A stretch of 64,000 nt of DNA from Melieria omissa (taxonomy: Eukaryota; Arthropoda; Insecta; Diptera; Ulidiidae): contig OZ020268.1 of NCBI GenBank assembly GCA_963971225.1, positions 15,970,694 through 16,034,693 of the forward strand. The letters run 5' to 3'. A program made the position numbers and the translations under genes. The notes beneath the pieces were generated by a model. The model had not been told where the DNA came from. It ran no database searches and worked only from the letters and a program-made list of their open reading frames with translations. Every line of letters starts with the position of its first letter. The stretch's first letter is position 1. Of the stretch, positions 1-11,786 are shown piece after piece.

Positions 1-314
1 CCCTCATTTAGCCATTTCACAGACCATAAATTCCAGCAGCTGATGACGATCGCTCTGGTGGCCAGCTTCAGTCTGGTAACAACATAGACGTGTCGAGCGA
101 AAGCCCACAAATAAAACAAAATTACTTGTTTGCAAGATAAACGAATTCAACTTTGCCATCACACTTGTTTATTTGTTTACTTCTACGGAAAGTTCATGCA
201 ACAACAAGTGGTCTGTCAGAAACATTAGACGATAATACGGATGGGTTAGTGTGATTGAAAGTGAGGGACGGAACTAATGGGCGACCTGTGAGTGGACGTA
301 GAGATTGGAGTAGT
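1..314. other. No gene recognised
   Basis: AT-rich non-coding sequence before the microsatellite. I see no open frame with family resemblance and no inverted-repeat structure here. Confidence 0.5.
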
Positions 315-620
<306 letters not shown>

Positions 621-2643
621 TACAAGATGTTCTAAAAATATTGATGCAAATCAACTTAAACTTTTTAATTGTTGTGAAGCAGAAAGTAATTCGAAATTCA
701 ATTACAAAGATATTTCCATGCAAAGGTTTTGTTGTTGTTTCTGAAAGTTTGTTAAGCAATGAATGGCCTAAACTGATCATCAAGCCACGTATTGATGAGA
801 ACCAGTGGCGTACGAACCATCTTCTTCTATACAACTTTAGAACCCAATACTATTTGAAACTATATTTGCCAAATACAAACAAATATTTGAGTGGTTGGAA
901 CCCCAAAACTTGCATCACCAACTGATGACAACAATATACTTAAAGCGATCTGTCAACGCTACGTATGCGGCACTTAAAAAAGTAACTTGAAGCGTCGAAC
1001 CAATACTGTAATAATGCTAATTTCGGTAGAGCGGGAACCGGATATACATTAACAATAATTTTTTTCTTTCAACCAAAATACTCATTTCCTCAGATAACAA
1101 ATTAGGCACAAATGTTTTTGTTCATCAAGAAAAACTAAATTTTTTCAAAATCAGTTTCAAACCTATTTGTACGTGAAGCGGGTTCCCACAACACTCCTCA
1201 CCACTTTACTATCAAAAATTATCAATGAAAGTTGCACTTATATTGTGTAAATATTTGGAAATATTTATGTACCAAAAATATTTTCAAATATTTACAACAA
1301 AGCGTTTTTATTAATTTAGTGTTGCGCATTTGTCACATTCGTCGCAAATACGCAGAATTCTCTGCTGGCTGTGACATCGAAAATGCATGCAAATAAATGC
1401 CGCGCGGTGCGTGCTTCCGCTGAGCGCCCGCACTGTATAAAATAACCTGGGTGTGTTGGACTAATTAATATGAGTATCCACTAAGAGTTGTGGGCCAGGC
1501 TGCTGACGATGTGCATACCATAGTTATTACAGCCGTGTTAATTGCACTAAAGTCACTCTGCTCAACTTTATTGTGGTGTGAGCAAGAAAAAACTATGAAA
1601 AAATTGCCCTAATTAATTGAATATTTCAACTGACATGACGCGAAGAGAAAAAAAGGCGTAATTATATATTTTTTATTCCTTCAATTTTAACTATCCATAA
1701 ATTTACTACAGAAAGTTTAACAACAACATAATTTATACATTCACGTACTGTTTAGTACTTTCCCTTGTTTTAAAGAAGTTTTTCTGTGTTTTAATGAAAA
1801 CTTTGCATATACAACGTTAAACCATACAATCAAAATCGTTTCGCTATGCAATAATAGAAAAATCTTAAACTTACATCAATCCCTATTAAATGGAACAATA
1901 GGATTTTTCACATTACCCAAACTAAGTAATTACAAAGAAAGTAATATAAGCATTTTTTATAATAAGTCTTATACATTAACTTCTAAATTCCGATATACTT
2001 TATGATGGTGACTTCTTGTGGTGGGTATCTAATGTTCAAAAATGGGTCACAAAGAATACTTGTTTCCGGAGGATATAAATGAAGAGATGTGTTTTCAAAT
2101 AGAGATATGGGACTCAAGACGCTAATGTGAGGATTTATGTTTATAATTAGCAGGGCCCTGCGGCTTTGCACGCAAGCTTGAAGTCAATGGGCCCAATCAA
2201 TCAAGTTTCGTCATACTATACTTTATGGGCGATGCCACGCTTCTTTTATGTAATGCCCAATCGATTTCTCCAGTGTAAGGGTGTGACCCGGCTTCATTGA
2301 TATGCGACTTTCAGTCACAAAAAATATGCCGCGTCCCTTGTTCAACGCCCATAAAATTTTGCCAGTAGAATGACACATCTATGAGACGATGGTATACAAA
2401 ATTTCAAAGCTTTCTAACTTATTGTTCCGAACATTAAAAATGTGGAATATCTCGTCCAATACCCACCCCATTCCCCATGTCGAAGGGCACATCTAAATCT
2501 TAAATCTTTGATGTGTGATTTGTAGTTCCACATCGGACCAACAAAGAAACATACATTAATTTTTATATACAAGATATAGATATTTGCTGCAATGACTCGC
2601 AAAACTTTTTTATATCCATATTGTTTAGCACAAACCTTAAACG
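621..2643. other. Intergenic, no gene recognised
   Basis: AT-rich sequence with no supported coding exon. A short GC-richer patch near 1400-1440 is followed by a TATAAAA-like string near 1435, but no open frame follows it that I can assign. I see no clear repeat family. Confidence 0.45.
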
Positions 2644-3595
2644 TTAACCCTAATTCCCAGAATTTTAAAAGTAACGTAAACCCAGAAATGAGACTGTCAG
2701 GCTCATATGAGCTAAACTACTGAAAAACTCAATTTATTTTAATTTCCAAATCTAGTTACTACTTAAAGACGTTTTTATTTAAGTTTTTTTATTTGTAAAG
2801 AACTTATAAATACAGGGTTCACAGGAAAACAATTGCTACTGCAGCGCTAGAGTATTAGGTTTGCGTTTTTTTATATACCTATCATATAAATTTTGTTTAT
2901 TCTGAGTGTACGAACCTCGCATCCAATAAACTATCGGCTAATGCCTTACTGGTTAACTAGTTGGTCATTATTACATTTGTGTTTGTTAGGTTCACACAGT
3001 TTTTCAGCACCCTTTTGCAAGATCCACAGCTCCTCGATTACCGTCTTTGCATGTATATGACATTTCAGGAAGTATTAGCACCGTCGCACTTCCATATTCT
3101 GATTACATATTTATCGGGATTGGAAGACGTAAACTGTATGAACTAGCATCAACCTCGGCAAGGCATAAATTCTTCATAATATGTCGTAGATTGCAGTATT
3201 TTCAACAATTTTAGTAGACTTCATCACATGCGGACTAGATGTGTGCTAGGCTTAAAACTATGAACTTGGCACGATAAAAATGCATCTAAACATGAAAAAT
3301 AAAAATATTCTTCCATATGGTTGACAAAAAGTCAAGGAATTCTGAGTAAATTTGAGTTTTTGTTCAAATGACCTCCTGAGGCTCACTTCTGGGGTTACGT
3401 TGCATTTTTAAAAAATTGTTTTAAAAAAGTAGAAAAACTTTTTAAAAAATTAAATTTATAAATGAAATAAATTCTAACATTTCATTACAGGATTACACAA
3501 AAAAATTTTAATCGAAAATCTTTTGGTATAGGATTTATCACCATTTGAAATCTTAAGTAAGACTGCGAGGCTCACTTCTGGGAATAAGGGGTTAA
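2644..3595. mobile_element. TTAA-flanked non-autonomous element (piggyBac-like MITE), 952 bp
   Basis: The element begins TTAA CCCTAATTCCCAGAA and ends TTCTGGGAATAAGGGGTTAA, so imperfect terminal inverted repeats abut TTAA on both sides. Sub-terminal inverted motifs also pair: AACCCAGAAATGAG near 2678 against CTCACTTCTGGGGTT near 3382, plus a further CTCACTTCTGGG near 3570. TTAA targets are diagnostic of piggyBac-type transposition. The interior has no transposase frame, so the copy is non-autonomous. The element limits are inferred from the terminal repeats alone. Confidence 0.6.
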
Positions 3596-4539
3596 TATTG
3601 TTTTGTCAATCTTATATAGGTTATGTTTACCGGTATGAAACATAAAATCATTTAACATCAACATTAATTTTCAGACATGCACCGTAGCTTTGTTTTGTTA
3701 GTTTATTGGGCGCGGAAAGTGGGTGTGGCCGATTATATTATAGCCTATGTTTGTCGCAATGATACGCTGAATCGTTTGATACCCATATTGCCTTACAAAA
3801 GCATACCATAGATGAGTTTTGTTACCATGTAGTGGGCGTAATAAGGGGGCGTGGTCATTCTCATATAGCCTATGTACCATTCCCCCAGATACAAAAATGT
3901 TTGGTGGTGGTTCAGTGGTTTTTGCCTGATTGTAAATCAAAAAAGCAACGTCAAACTTGTTTTTATATAATAAGTATGGATAGATACACAACTTTGTCCA
4001 AGACATCAATGCTCTATTACTTATAAATGATTTAATTTGCTATTATTGTTTTATTTTCTTTTTTATTTATATTTACTTTACTTATATTTACTCCCTTTTA
4101 TTTATATTTATTTATATTGTGTACTATTATTTATATTGTGACCATTCTGTTATTATTATTTTTTGTTATATGTTCTATTTTTTAAATTCATATTTTGGAT
4201 GTTTCATTATGTTTTTGTATTAATTAATTTGCTACCATTTTTATTTGCTTTCTTTATTTAATTTTGTATCACTTATTTTATTAATAAAAAATTTTTTATA
4301 TTTTTCCATTTGATTTATTAGTTGCTTACGTAGTATTTTATAATGTTCTTCATTATTTATTTTACACAATAAACCTTTTAGGTTTGGGCCCAACCCATAA
4401 TCAATAAATTACATTATTTATTATTAAATTCTAAGATTGTGTTTTTTTTTATTTTTTGCTATTTTCTGTTATTTGATTGCTTCAGTTTGCTTTCATTTTT
4501 ATTTTTAAACTTTTTCAATTTTTTTATTTTGTTTATTAC
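3596..4539. other. AT-rich intergenic, no gene recognised
   Basis: The 3700-3870 stretch contains motifs such as GTGGGTGTGGCC and GGGGGCGTGGTC, resembling old dispersed repeats. The minus-strand open frame over it has no family resemblance. From 4030 to 4540 the sequence is nearly pure AT with TTTAT runs. Confidence 0.45.
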
Positions 4540-4630
4540 TTAACCCTTTCAGTCACAATGTCCAATATATTGGACTACAGCCCATACAATTCATACAGAA
4601 CGGGTTTATTTTCATGTCGGAAAGGGTTAA
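4540..4630 (+). mobile_element. 91 bp TTAA MITE, copy 1
   Basis: The sequence runs TTAACCCTTTCAGTCACAA ... TCGGAAAGGGTTAA. CCCTTTC and GAAAGGG form the terminal inverted repeat, with TTAA on both sides. A reverse-complemented copy of the same length lies at 9501-9591. The central part contains the palindrome TCCAATATATTGGA. It is too short to code and was presumably mobilised by a piggyBac-type transposase. Confidence 0.85.
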
Positions 4631-6562
4631 TTTTGTATTAGTTCATATTGATATTTAAATTTTTTGTATTTCCTCGTTTTATTCTTTGCCTCATTTCACA
4701 AATTTTTTTTTATTTATGTAAAGTTAATTTTTTTATTATTTTACAACATTCTTTAAAGCATTTTCAATTTCCAACACAAGTTTCAAACTTCATACAATGC
4801 ACGACAATGGTTTTTTTTTAACACACCTGCTGGTAATTCTTCAGCACACAGTTACACATAAATATGTACTAACAAAGTCACAAGTTCTCATTATCAAACG
4901 CCCAATTTGCACAGTGAGCCTGAGTGCATGTTGCAGCACATGTCAAATTGGAAATAAATTCCCACTAAAGTGTACATCAGCCAACCTAAACGCTGATACG
5001 GAATCAAAGTTGTATGCGTACAACACGCCATATAAACACTTGCGGCCATGTTGTACCAACAACACAACACTCGCATGCACACATTTACATATTTTTTACA
5101 TTTACACAGTTTTTACGAAAACCAAATCTATCACTAAATGGTTTCGTATTCCCAACTTTTTCGATTTCCTATTGCGATGCAGTTGAGGCATTGCAGCATT
5201 GCATATTTCGCGGCGCACACCGTGTCCCCTTTCATCTTGTGTCTATTTACTTACATGCTGCACTATTTGTATTCCAACAACAATGAATTGTCTAACGACC
5301 AATGCGACTAAAATTGTTGCAGCTACGCTCTGAATCGCCCCAACGCAGCCTTAGCTGCTTAGGCAACTGAACGCGCCGGCCGCCATACAAAAGCCAAGCA
5401 GCTGCGGTGGTTCCGACCGTTGCGACCGTGCACGTGCTGGTCGGCGGTGCGCGTCGTTGTCTCTTGTAACAAGTTGATTAGGTTAGTTTGTCGCGTAGAT
5501 AAAAATGCGCTATTCCCAGCGGCAGGTGCACTACATATGGCTGCACTTATATTTGAAAATTAATGGCATTTACCAATTGTAGAGGAGAGCCAAGAAAGAT
5601 ATCTACACATTTTATGAAATTCGCACAATATTGCAAGTATCACTATACCAAACACTTAACTGTTTCAATTCAGTATAAACTACAAATAATCTCACTGCCG
5701 AAGCCCTTTGAACTTTGCGTCTTAAATCTGCGACATGCCAACGTCAACTGAAGAACTCCAATCAAGGCGCTGCGCTTAAAACACGCATTCGCGGCAAGCT
5801 TTTTCGTGCGCGGCCAAAGGCAGAAGTATTCATTGGAAATAGATTTCTCCAAATTGCAGCTGGTCACCGTGGAAAAGCTCAATAAGCTCTCAGCGCTCTC
5901 ACAGCCACAATGCTTGGCATACCTTCAGGCTGTCAGAGCACGCGATTCCGAATTTTTGTTTACAACTGCAACCAACACAAACAATGCCACTCAGCGAAGG
6001 GTTGGAATTGCTGTACCGCAAAACACTTGTTGCTTTAGCATAAAACAGGGGATTAAATAAAGTAATAGCATTATTTATTGTACAAATCAGTAGTGGTCTT
6101 TGCACATTAGTTGAAAGTTGAAGCAGTCCACTCACAAGCAAGTTTATTATTAACACTGTTAAATGTGACTGCAATACGACTTGTATATATTTCAAGATAA
6201 CAAATTTCTTGAACCAAACATCATTTGAATAACTAACTTTCGGTGCTAAAACTTACAAAATAATTTCCTTTTGGTTTGGTTTGGTTGGTTTTCCTTAATG
6301 GAAATACAAAACCATTTCAGAATACCCAAAAGTTTAAAGTACTAAAAATCGTAGAGAGGAATCGAGCCAATATTAAATATCGAGTATCAGGGGCGGAATC
6401 AGAAAAATATTTTAGGGGGGTTTGAAAAAGTAATTTCTTAATATTCATCTAATGCCAAACAAAAAATGCCTTCTAATTTGTATGTATTTTTAAAGTCGAT
6501 CCAATTCAATCCCCAAAACCCCTCTGAATCCGTCACTGTCGAGTATACTCAAACCCACACAC
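4631..6562. other. Intergenic and 3' flank of protease 1
   Basis: No supported gene. Open frames at 4797-5186, 5563-5751 and 5806-6060 lack domain resemblance, splice context or convincing starts. The part nearest 6562 is presumably the 3' UTR of the protease on the minus strand. TTTATT at about 6073, read as AATAAA on the minus strand, is one possible polyadenylation signal. Confidence 0.4.
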
Positions 6563-9500
6563 TCACAATTCATTTGGCCATACAACACTTTCAATATAGT
6601 CAAGATACGATGCCACACGTGTATATAGTCCAGGCGTAGTACCGCCGCACATAAACCCAGCCGAAATTATTCCAACGACGCGATATTGGTTCATTTTCTG
6701 GTTCACAACCAAGTTCAACGGACCGCCGGAGTCGCCCTGGCATGCGTCTTTCGTCAAGCCTGGATCGTGCGCGCACAGTTGAGTGCTCTGAATGCCGGCG
6801 CTAATCTCACGCGTCAAGCCGTGCGCGATATAACTCGCATTGCACTGCTCCAACGGCATGATTTTTTGTTGCGCTTTCAGCAGGACATCCGAGTGTTGAA
6901 ATGCTGTAAGAGTCAACAGCTGCAGAAATTGCACCACCAATCACGCCTTCAAATCTCACTTATTTTATCCATAACGCCCCAGCCAGTCGCGTACAGCACA
7001 GCATCATCGGGCGGATCTGCGGTGTCGGTATACAGGCATGTGGGAAAGACATTTGGATTCTGTTCCCAATTTACATCCGTTTCCAGTTCTATCAGCCCGA
7101 TGTCGTTGTACTTTTTGCCATACACATAGTCGGGATGAATGTGGGTATCCTTCAGATATTCGTAAAGTGAATATTGTTAAACAAATGCATATGCAGAGTC
7201 TTTGAATAGGGACGCTCGAAATCGAAATATATGAAATTTTTTACAAATTATTCTATCATTATTATTCTTATTACTCTTATCTTTGATGTGTCTACTAACC
7301 GTAAAGAGTATGAAAATGAACAATGTTGTTTGTTATTGATTATGTTTATGTACTTCTTTATGTCAAAAAATAAACTGTTTTCTTTGTCTTATATGTAGAA
7401 TGAAGAAACTTCACGATCCCACTTGTCGAAACTTAGTTTTGTTTTCGATTCGGCTTTAAAAAGTCAGCTTCGGTCGGACACAAATTATTTAATACTGTAC
7501 GTTTTTATGCAATGGAATGTTACATCGTGCGGAATACGTGTTTTCATCATTTTTAGAGACACCAGCACCCAATGCATCTCGACAAAGTTACTGTTTGATG
7601 TGGATTTCAATCTGGTCAATCATCAACCCTGTGGTCATATGGAAGAGTAGTTTAAGTGGACAATCAAAGTTTGAAAACTATATACAGTTTGTCAAGTAAA
7701 TGTTTGCAAATTTAAAGAAGGTAGAAACTTATTTTGAAAAACTTATAATATAACAGAAATTGCAATATTTTGAAATTATTTGAAAAATATCGATAAATTG
7801 AATATTTCACTCTCATATAATATCAAAGTAATGTCTATTTGATTCTCGTATTGAAGGGCGAATTGATTTGAAAGTATCTCCTGGACGACCCAGAAAACTG
7901 TCTGACAGAGAAGAAAGAAAAATCATCTGAAAAGCTCGTGAAAACCCCCGTATCTCAATAAGGGAAATGGCTTTGGATATACAAAAATGGAATGCGGAAC
8001 TATGTATCTCATGAAACTGTTGGGAATTGTACGGCGCCAAATTTTCAATGCAATCTTGGTTTTGAAAGAAGACGAATTTTTTGACAGTTGGAAATATAGC
8101 TTCATTCCTTTTTTGATTTTTTACACTGTTTTCGCGTATCAAATAGACATTACTAATAATCTATATTTTAAAAAATTTCAAAATATTGAAATTTCTGTTA
8201 TATTTATAAGCTTTTCAAAATAATTTTTCTACCTTTTTTAAGTTTGCAAACATTTACTTGACAAACTGTATTATTGTTGTTTTGCCATTGCCTGCCAAAA
8301 GCGCACTTGTGCGATTCTTGTAATTCTCATCTGCTTCATGTGGATAGCGATAGAAGTAGATGATCGTTTTAGCAGCCCGAGCCAGGAATCGAACCTGGGG
8401 ACTCGGTATGAGAAGCTGCTGGACTATCGAAGCCGGCCTAGCCAACGCACAAAAAATCACAAACATTCAAAACGGATGAAATACATTTAATCGCCTTGAC
8501 TTCTTTAAAGCTGGCAACGCAATAACTCAATTATCTCTTATGTTTATGGATTTCTTATGGATTTAAGCCACTCTTCCAGATGACCACAGATATTTTTTTC
8601 GGGTTTCATATAAAATCGAGCGTCCTTATTAAAATAACCTATAGCTAGATGGCATTGAAGCTACAATGCAGAGCTACTTACCTTTATTTTGATCTCAATC
8701 ACCTCCCGCATTTCTTCGGAATCTGTGAAATTCGTAACACCCAAGCGAACGATAGAGGGATCACGTTCGCGCAACATCAAACAGTGTGCCGCCGTCAGAA
8801 CGAATCGCTTGTCAATCAACGTGCCGCCACAACCAAAACTAATCGTTTCGGAAATGTTACTGCTAAGACCAATTGCTGCCATGTGTGGATATTCGCCAAG
8901 TTCCACCGGCGTACCGCCGAGTATATGTCTAATTAGACTCGGCTGTAGGTTTTTCTCAATTTCTTCACAAGCTGTCAAAAATATATATCAAATGTTTTAT
9001 ATGGATTTGTAAAGGAGCCAGCTCGACAAGCGAAAAGCCATACCTCGAACAGCAGGTCGAACTCCGGCACGGGGCTTAGGCTTAGGACTAACTATTCTAA
9101 TTTAATAATAAAAAAAAACATGAATGTTAAACATTTATATCATAAATATATATATGAACATATATAAGTACTTGACTTGTTTATGTTAGCTGCAAAAATA
9201 CAAACTCACGGGCAACAAATTATCTCCTCGTACACCGTGAATCCACACCGAACCACATCCCATTTCGTCAGTCTAAGAGCTCGCATATTCGGTTCCAGCT
9301 CCGGGCATTCGCTTGCCGGTTTGCATATTCCTCTATGCGATTTGACATTACACGCATCGCCCGCTAAAATAAGTAAATAAGTAATAAAATGGTTCATTGA
9401 TGATATCTGTAGTGTTTTTAAAGTTTACTTCAAGTATTTCCAACTAATTATGACATTGAACGCTCGTTGCTTGGTCTGTTTTGTGAGGTAAGGAAAATTT

Positions 9501-11118
9501 TTAACCTTTTCCGTCATGAAAATAAACCCGTTCTGTATGAATTGTATGGGCTGTAGTCCAATATATTGGACATTGTGACTGAAAGGGTTAAAACCCGCCG
9601 TTTACTTCTTTTTTACTTCCAATCATATTATAGATGACTGAAAGGAGCATTTTTACAGCTGGGATACCTATTTTAAGTACGAGTTTAGTAATATTTTTAC
9701 ACACTAGATAATGGATGAGTCATCTTTGCGTCGATATACTCGTTAGGCAAGAACACATCTGAACAATCTTCCTCAACCTTCATTTTGTGCATGGTTTTTA
9801 CGCCCTTATCCCGTGCAATGGGGACTGAGTTTAAACCAGTACATTTGGTGTAGGAATGAGTAAAATAATAGTGTTTTTGTTTGTTATATTATGAAATATT
9901 TTTGTTATGTTGTTGTTTTTTGTTGTACTTGTTATTATTTGTGTTTTTGCTTGCACACCGTCTTCGAATTTCAGACTCTCCATTTTACGCAACTCTCATA
10001 ACCTACAAATTCGATAAATAATCAGGACGAAAGCTCAAAACTTCAAAACATAAAATCGCAGCCAGTTACTTTCCCAAAATACACTAGAAACACGAAAACA
10101 AATAAACCAAAAATAAAATATGTTATGTTTACACCAACACTTCACGCAACAAATATATAATCAGAATGTGGAATTCATTGCCAATTAACGTCAAAACTGA
10201 ATCCAATAGCCACAACTTTAAGCATCTTCTTTTCCAGCATTTCTCCTAAGTATCTATCCGCCTTAATCTTCTTATCCTATCCTTTCCTTTAATCCTATCC
10301 TTTTTAACATAATTTATATTTAATTTTATTTATTATCATTGCTATTTCTTTGTTTTAATGTATTTTGTATTTTGTTTTTGTAGCATTTAAAAGTTAAAAC
10401 TTGTATGCTGAAATAAATAAATAAATAAATATCAATGAACTCAGCTGAAAATGCAACTGACACCAGAAAGTATAAATTTGTATCGCCTTTCATATTCCTT
10501 TGTAACGGTATTTTCATATGCATTTGTGATCCAAAACTATTTTCTAACTTTCCTTTAATGCTTTTCAATAGTTATAACTGTAAGAAACACATAAAAAAAG
10601 AAAAACAACAATTTTTCTTTCGGCGGCTGTGTTCTCAGCAGGAAATTGCAAACTTCTTAGAGTAAAATTGTCTATGAAAAAGCTCCCAACTCGCCGTTTG
10701 AAATCGGCATAAAACTGTAGGTCCCTTCCAAACCTGTACAAATTCGCACGCAGAACATGGTTGGTTGCGGGTAGCTAGGCCCTAATCTCTTAATCGGGCT
10801 GTCGTGCCAGTCAATTATTATTATTATTATAGTACAATCTTAATTGTTTTTGCCAATCAAATAGCTGGAACCGGAAAACTCTCAAACGGTTCTCGACTAT
10901 CTGTGTTAGATCATCGTGAACCGAACAATTTCAACAAACCTGCTCCTAGTACCTACCCTTCCATGGTCTTGGCGATTGGCATCAGTATAGGTTAATAATT
11001 ATATATGAACAATTGCGTTTTACTCACCATCGCTGACCGCATTCACGAACAAGGGTGCAACACTGATCAGCAACCAAATGTAATGTATACGCTTTCGATT
11101 TGACAAAATCATTCTCAT
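6563..11118 (-). CDS. CLIP-domain serine protease 1 (persephone/Hayan family)
   Basis: Secreted trypsin-like zymogen of the family whose Drosophila members act upstream of Toll and melanization. Coding exons, 5' to 3': 11028-11118, 9210-9363, 9044-9087, 8682-8971, 6960-7149 and 6563-6903 (1110 nt, 369 aa). All phases join correctly. Exon 1 encodes a signal peptide (MRMILSNRKRI then a hydrophobic run ending VNAVSD). Exon 2 encodes a CLIP domain (GDACN..GICKPASEC..CGFTVYEEIICCP). The mini-exon ends in VRPAVRA. The protease has LTAAHC, NDIGL and DACQGDSGGP, so the triad and the S1-pocket Asp are present. The predicted activation point is H|ILGG, not the usual Arg. Introns 1 and 4 are swollen by transposons (SINE, MITE and TA element). 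It is a tandem paralogue of the next gene. The family assignment is strong; one-to-one orthology to psh or Hayan is not settled. Confidence 0.92.
7685..8268. mobile_element. Non-autonomous Tc1-like element with long terminal inverted repeats
   Basis: Left end CAGTTTGTCAAGTAAATG, right end CATTTACTTGACAAACTG, flanked by TA on both sides. The inverted repeats extend about 110 bp with small mismatches. The interior keeps a relic of a Tc1-type transposase on the plus strand near 7880-8010, including GRPRKLSDREERKII then KARENPRISIREMALDI. In-frame stops, one a TGA where CGA is expected, show it is dead. It sits inside intron 4 of protease 1, which is 1532 nt long here against 69 nt in the neighbouring paralogue. 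Confidence 0.85.
8272..8460 (-). mobile_element. tRNA-derived SINE-like fragment
   Basis: Read on the minus strand, a tRNA-like head is visible. A-box-like TGGCTAGGCCGG lies at 8433-8444 and a consensus B box, GGTTCGATTCC, at 8385-8395. The acceptor arms do not pair, so it is not a working tRNA. About 100 bases of unrelated sequence follow, ending in an ACAACAATAA tail that abuts the TA element. This is the structure of a SINE. It lies in intron 4 of protease 1. Confidence 0.6.
9501..9591 (-). mobile_element. 91 bp TTAA MITE, copy 2 (inverted)
   Basis: Reverse-complement copy of the element at 4540-4630, with the same length and TTAA on both sides. One end reads TTAACCTTTTCCGTCATG, slightly diverged from CCCTTTCCGACATG; the other is GACTGAAAGGGTTAA. 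It lies in intron 1 of protease 1. The two copies are near identical by eye, implying recent or concurrent insertion. Confidence 0.88.
10600..10836 (+). mobile_element. Tephritid-type SINE, 5'-truncated copy
   Basis: Shares with the copy at 18804-19091 the blocks TTTTTCTTTCGGCGGC, AAAAGCTCCCAACTCGCCG, CGGCATAAAACT, TAGGTCCCTTCCAA, GGTTGGTT, GGGTAGCTAGGCC and GGGCTGTCGTGCCAGTCAA. It ends in an ATT microsatellite tail. The tRNA-like head present in the other copy is missing here. It sits in intron 1 of protease 1. Confidence 0.85.
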
Positions 11119-11786
11119 TCGAAAAGTAATGCAAAATCACGCTTTCAATGTATTTCAGAAAAATCGTTAATGTTGAACTAATCGTTGCGTAGCAACAACT
11201 TTGAAGTCGCGAAACTCTCGCTGTAAACACAAATTCCAACTAAGTATTTTTGATAGAGTGCGCACTGTATTTGTAGAGCTGGTTGTGAATGGGCTGTGAT
11301 CCGATGTCAATCATCCCCGGCTTGCGGCACAGACAATACTGGGACGAAATCGCAAAAAATTCGCATCTTCATTCGTCTTATCAGTTTGTTAGGGGGCAAA
11401 CCCCGCAATTGAAATTTTCCGCAAATGTGCATCAATGCTCGGCAACAAATGTACACGATGCAACCTGTTTACGCCTATGTTTTAGTAGTAGTAGTTATTG
11501 GCTGTGTTGTTGCAGTTGTAGTAGCAATAGAACTATATACTACATAGTTTGCTTCGAACAGGCCGAGAAGTCATCACAATTATTCAAGTTTTAGCTGTCT
11601 TACCGATCGAGTTATGCCAACGAGTTGTGTCTTATCAGAGATTGAATATTCGCATTTTATTATAATTTGTTTATTGCAAGCTGTCATTCATTTCCTGCTT
11701 GTAACATAATTCAGTGCAGTTGGGCTGATGCGCCTTCGACATAACATAAGCTACATAATCTAAAATTATTTAATTCCGCTCGCGAT

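Noticed and set aside
4797..5286. Two overlapping plus-strand frames of 129 and 90 codons
   Set aside because: Cys/His/Thr-rich translation of CA-rich repeats; no domain or splice context.
8372..8455. Possible tRNA gene on the minus strand
   Set aside because: The B box is good, but the acceptor stem does not pair and the A box is off consensus; SINE-like sequence and tail follow.
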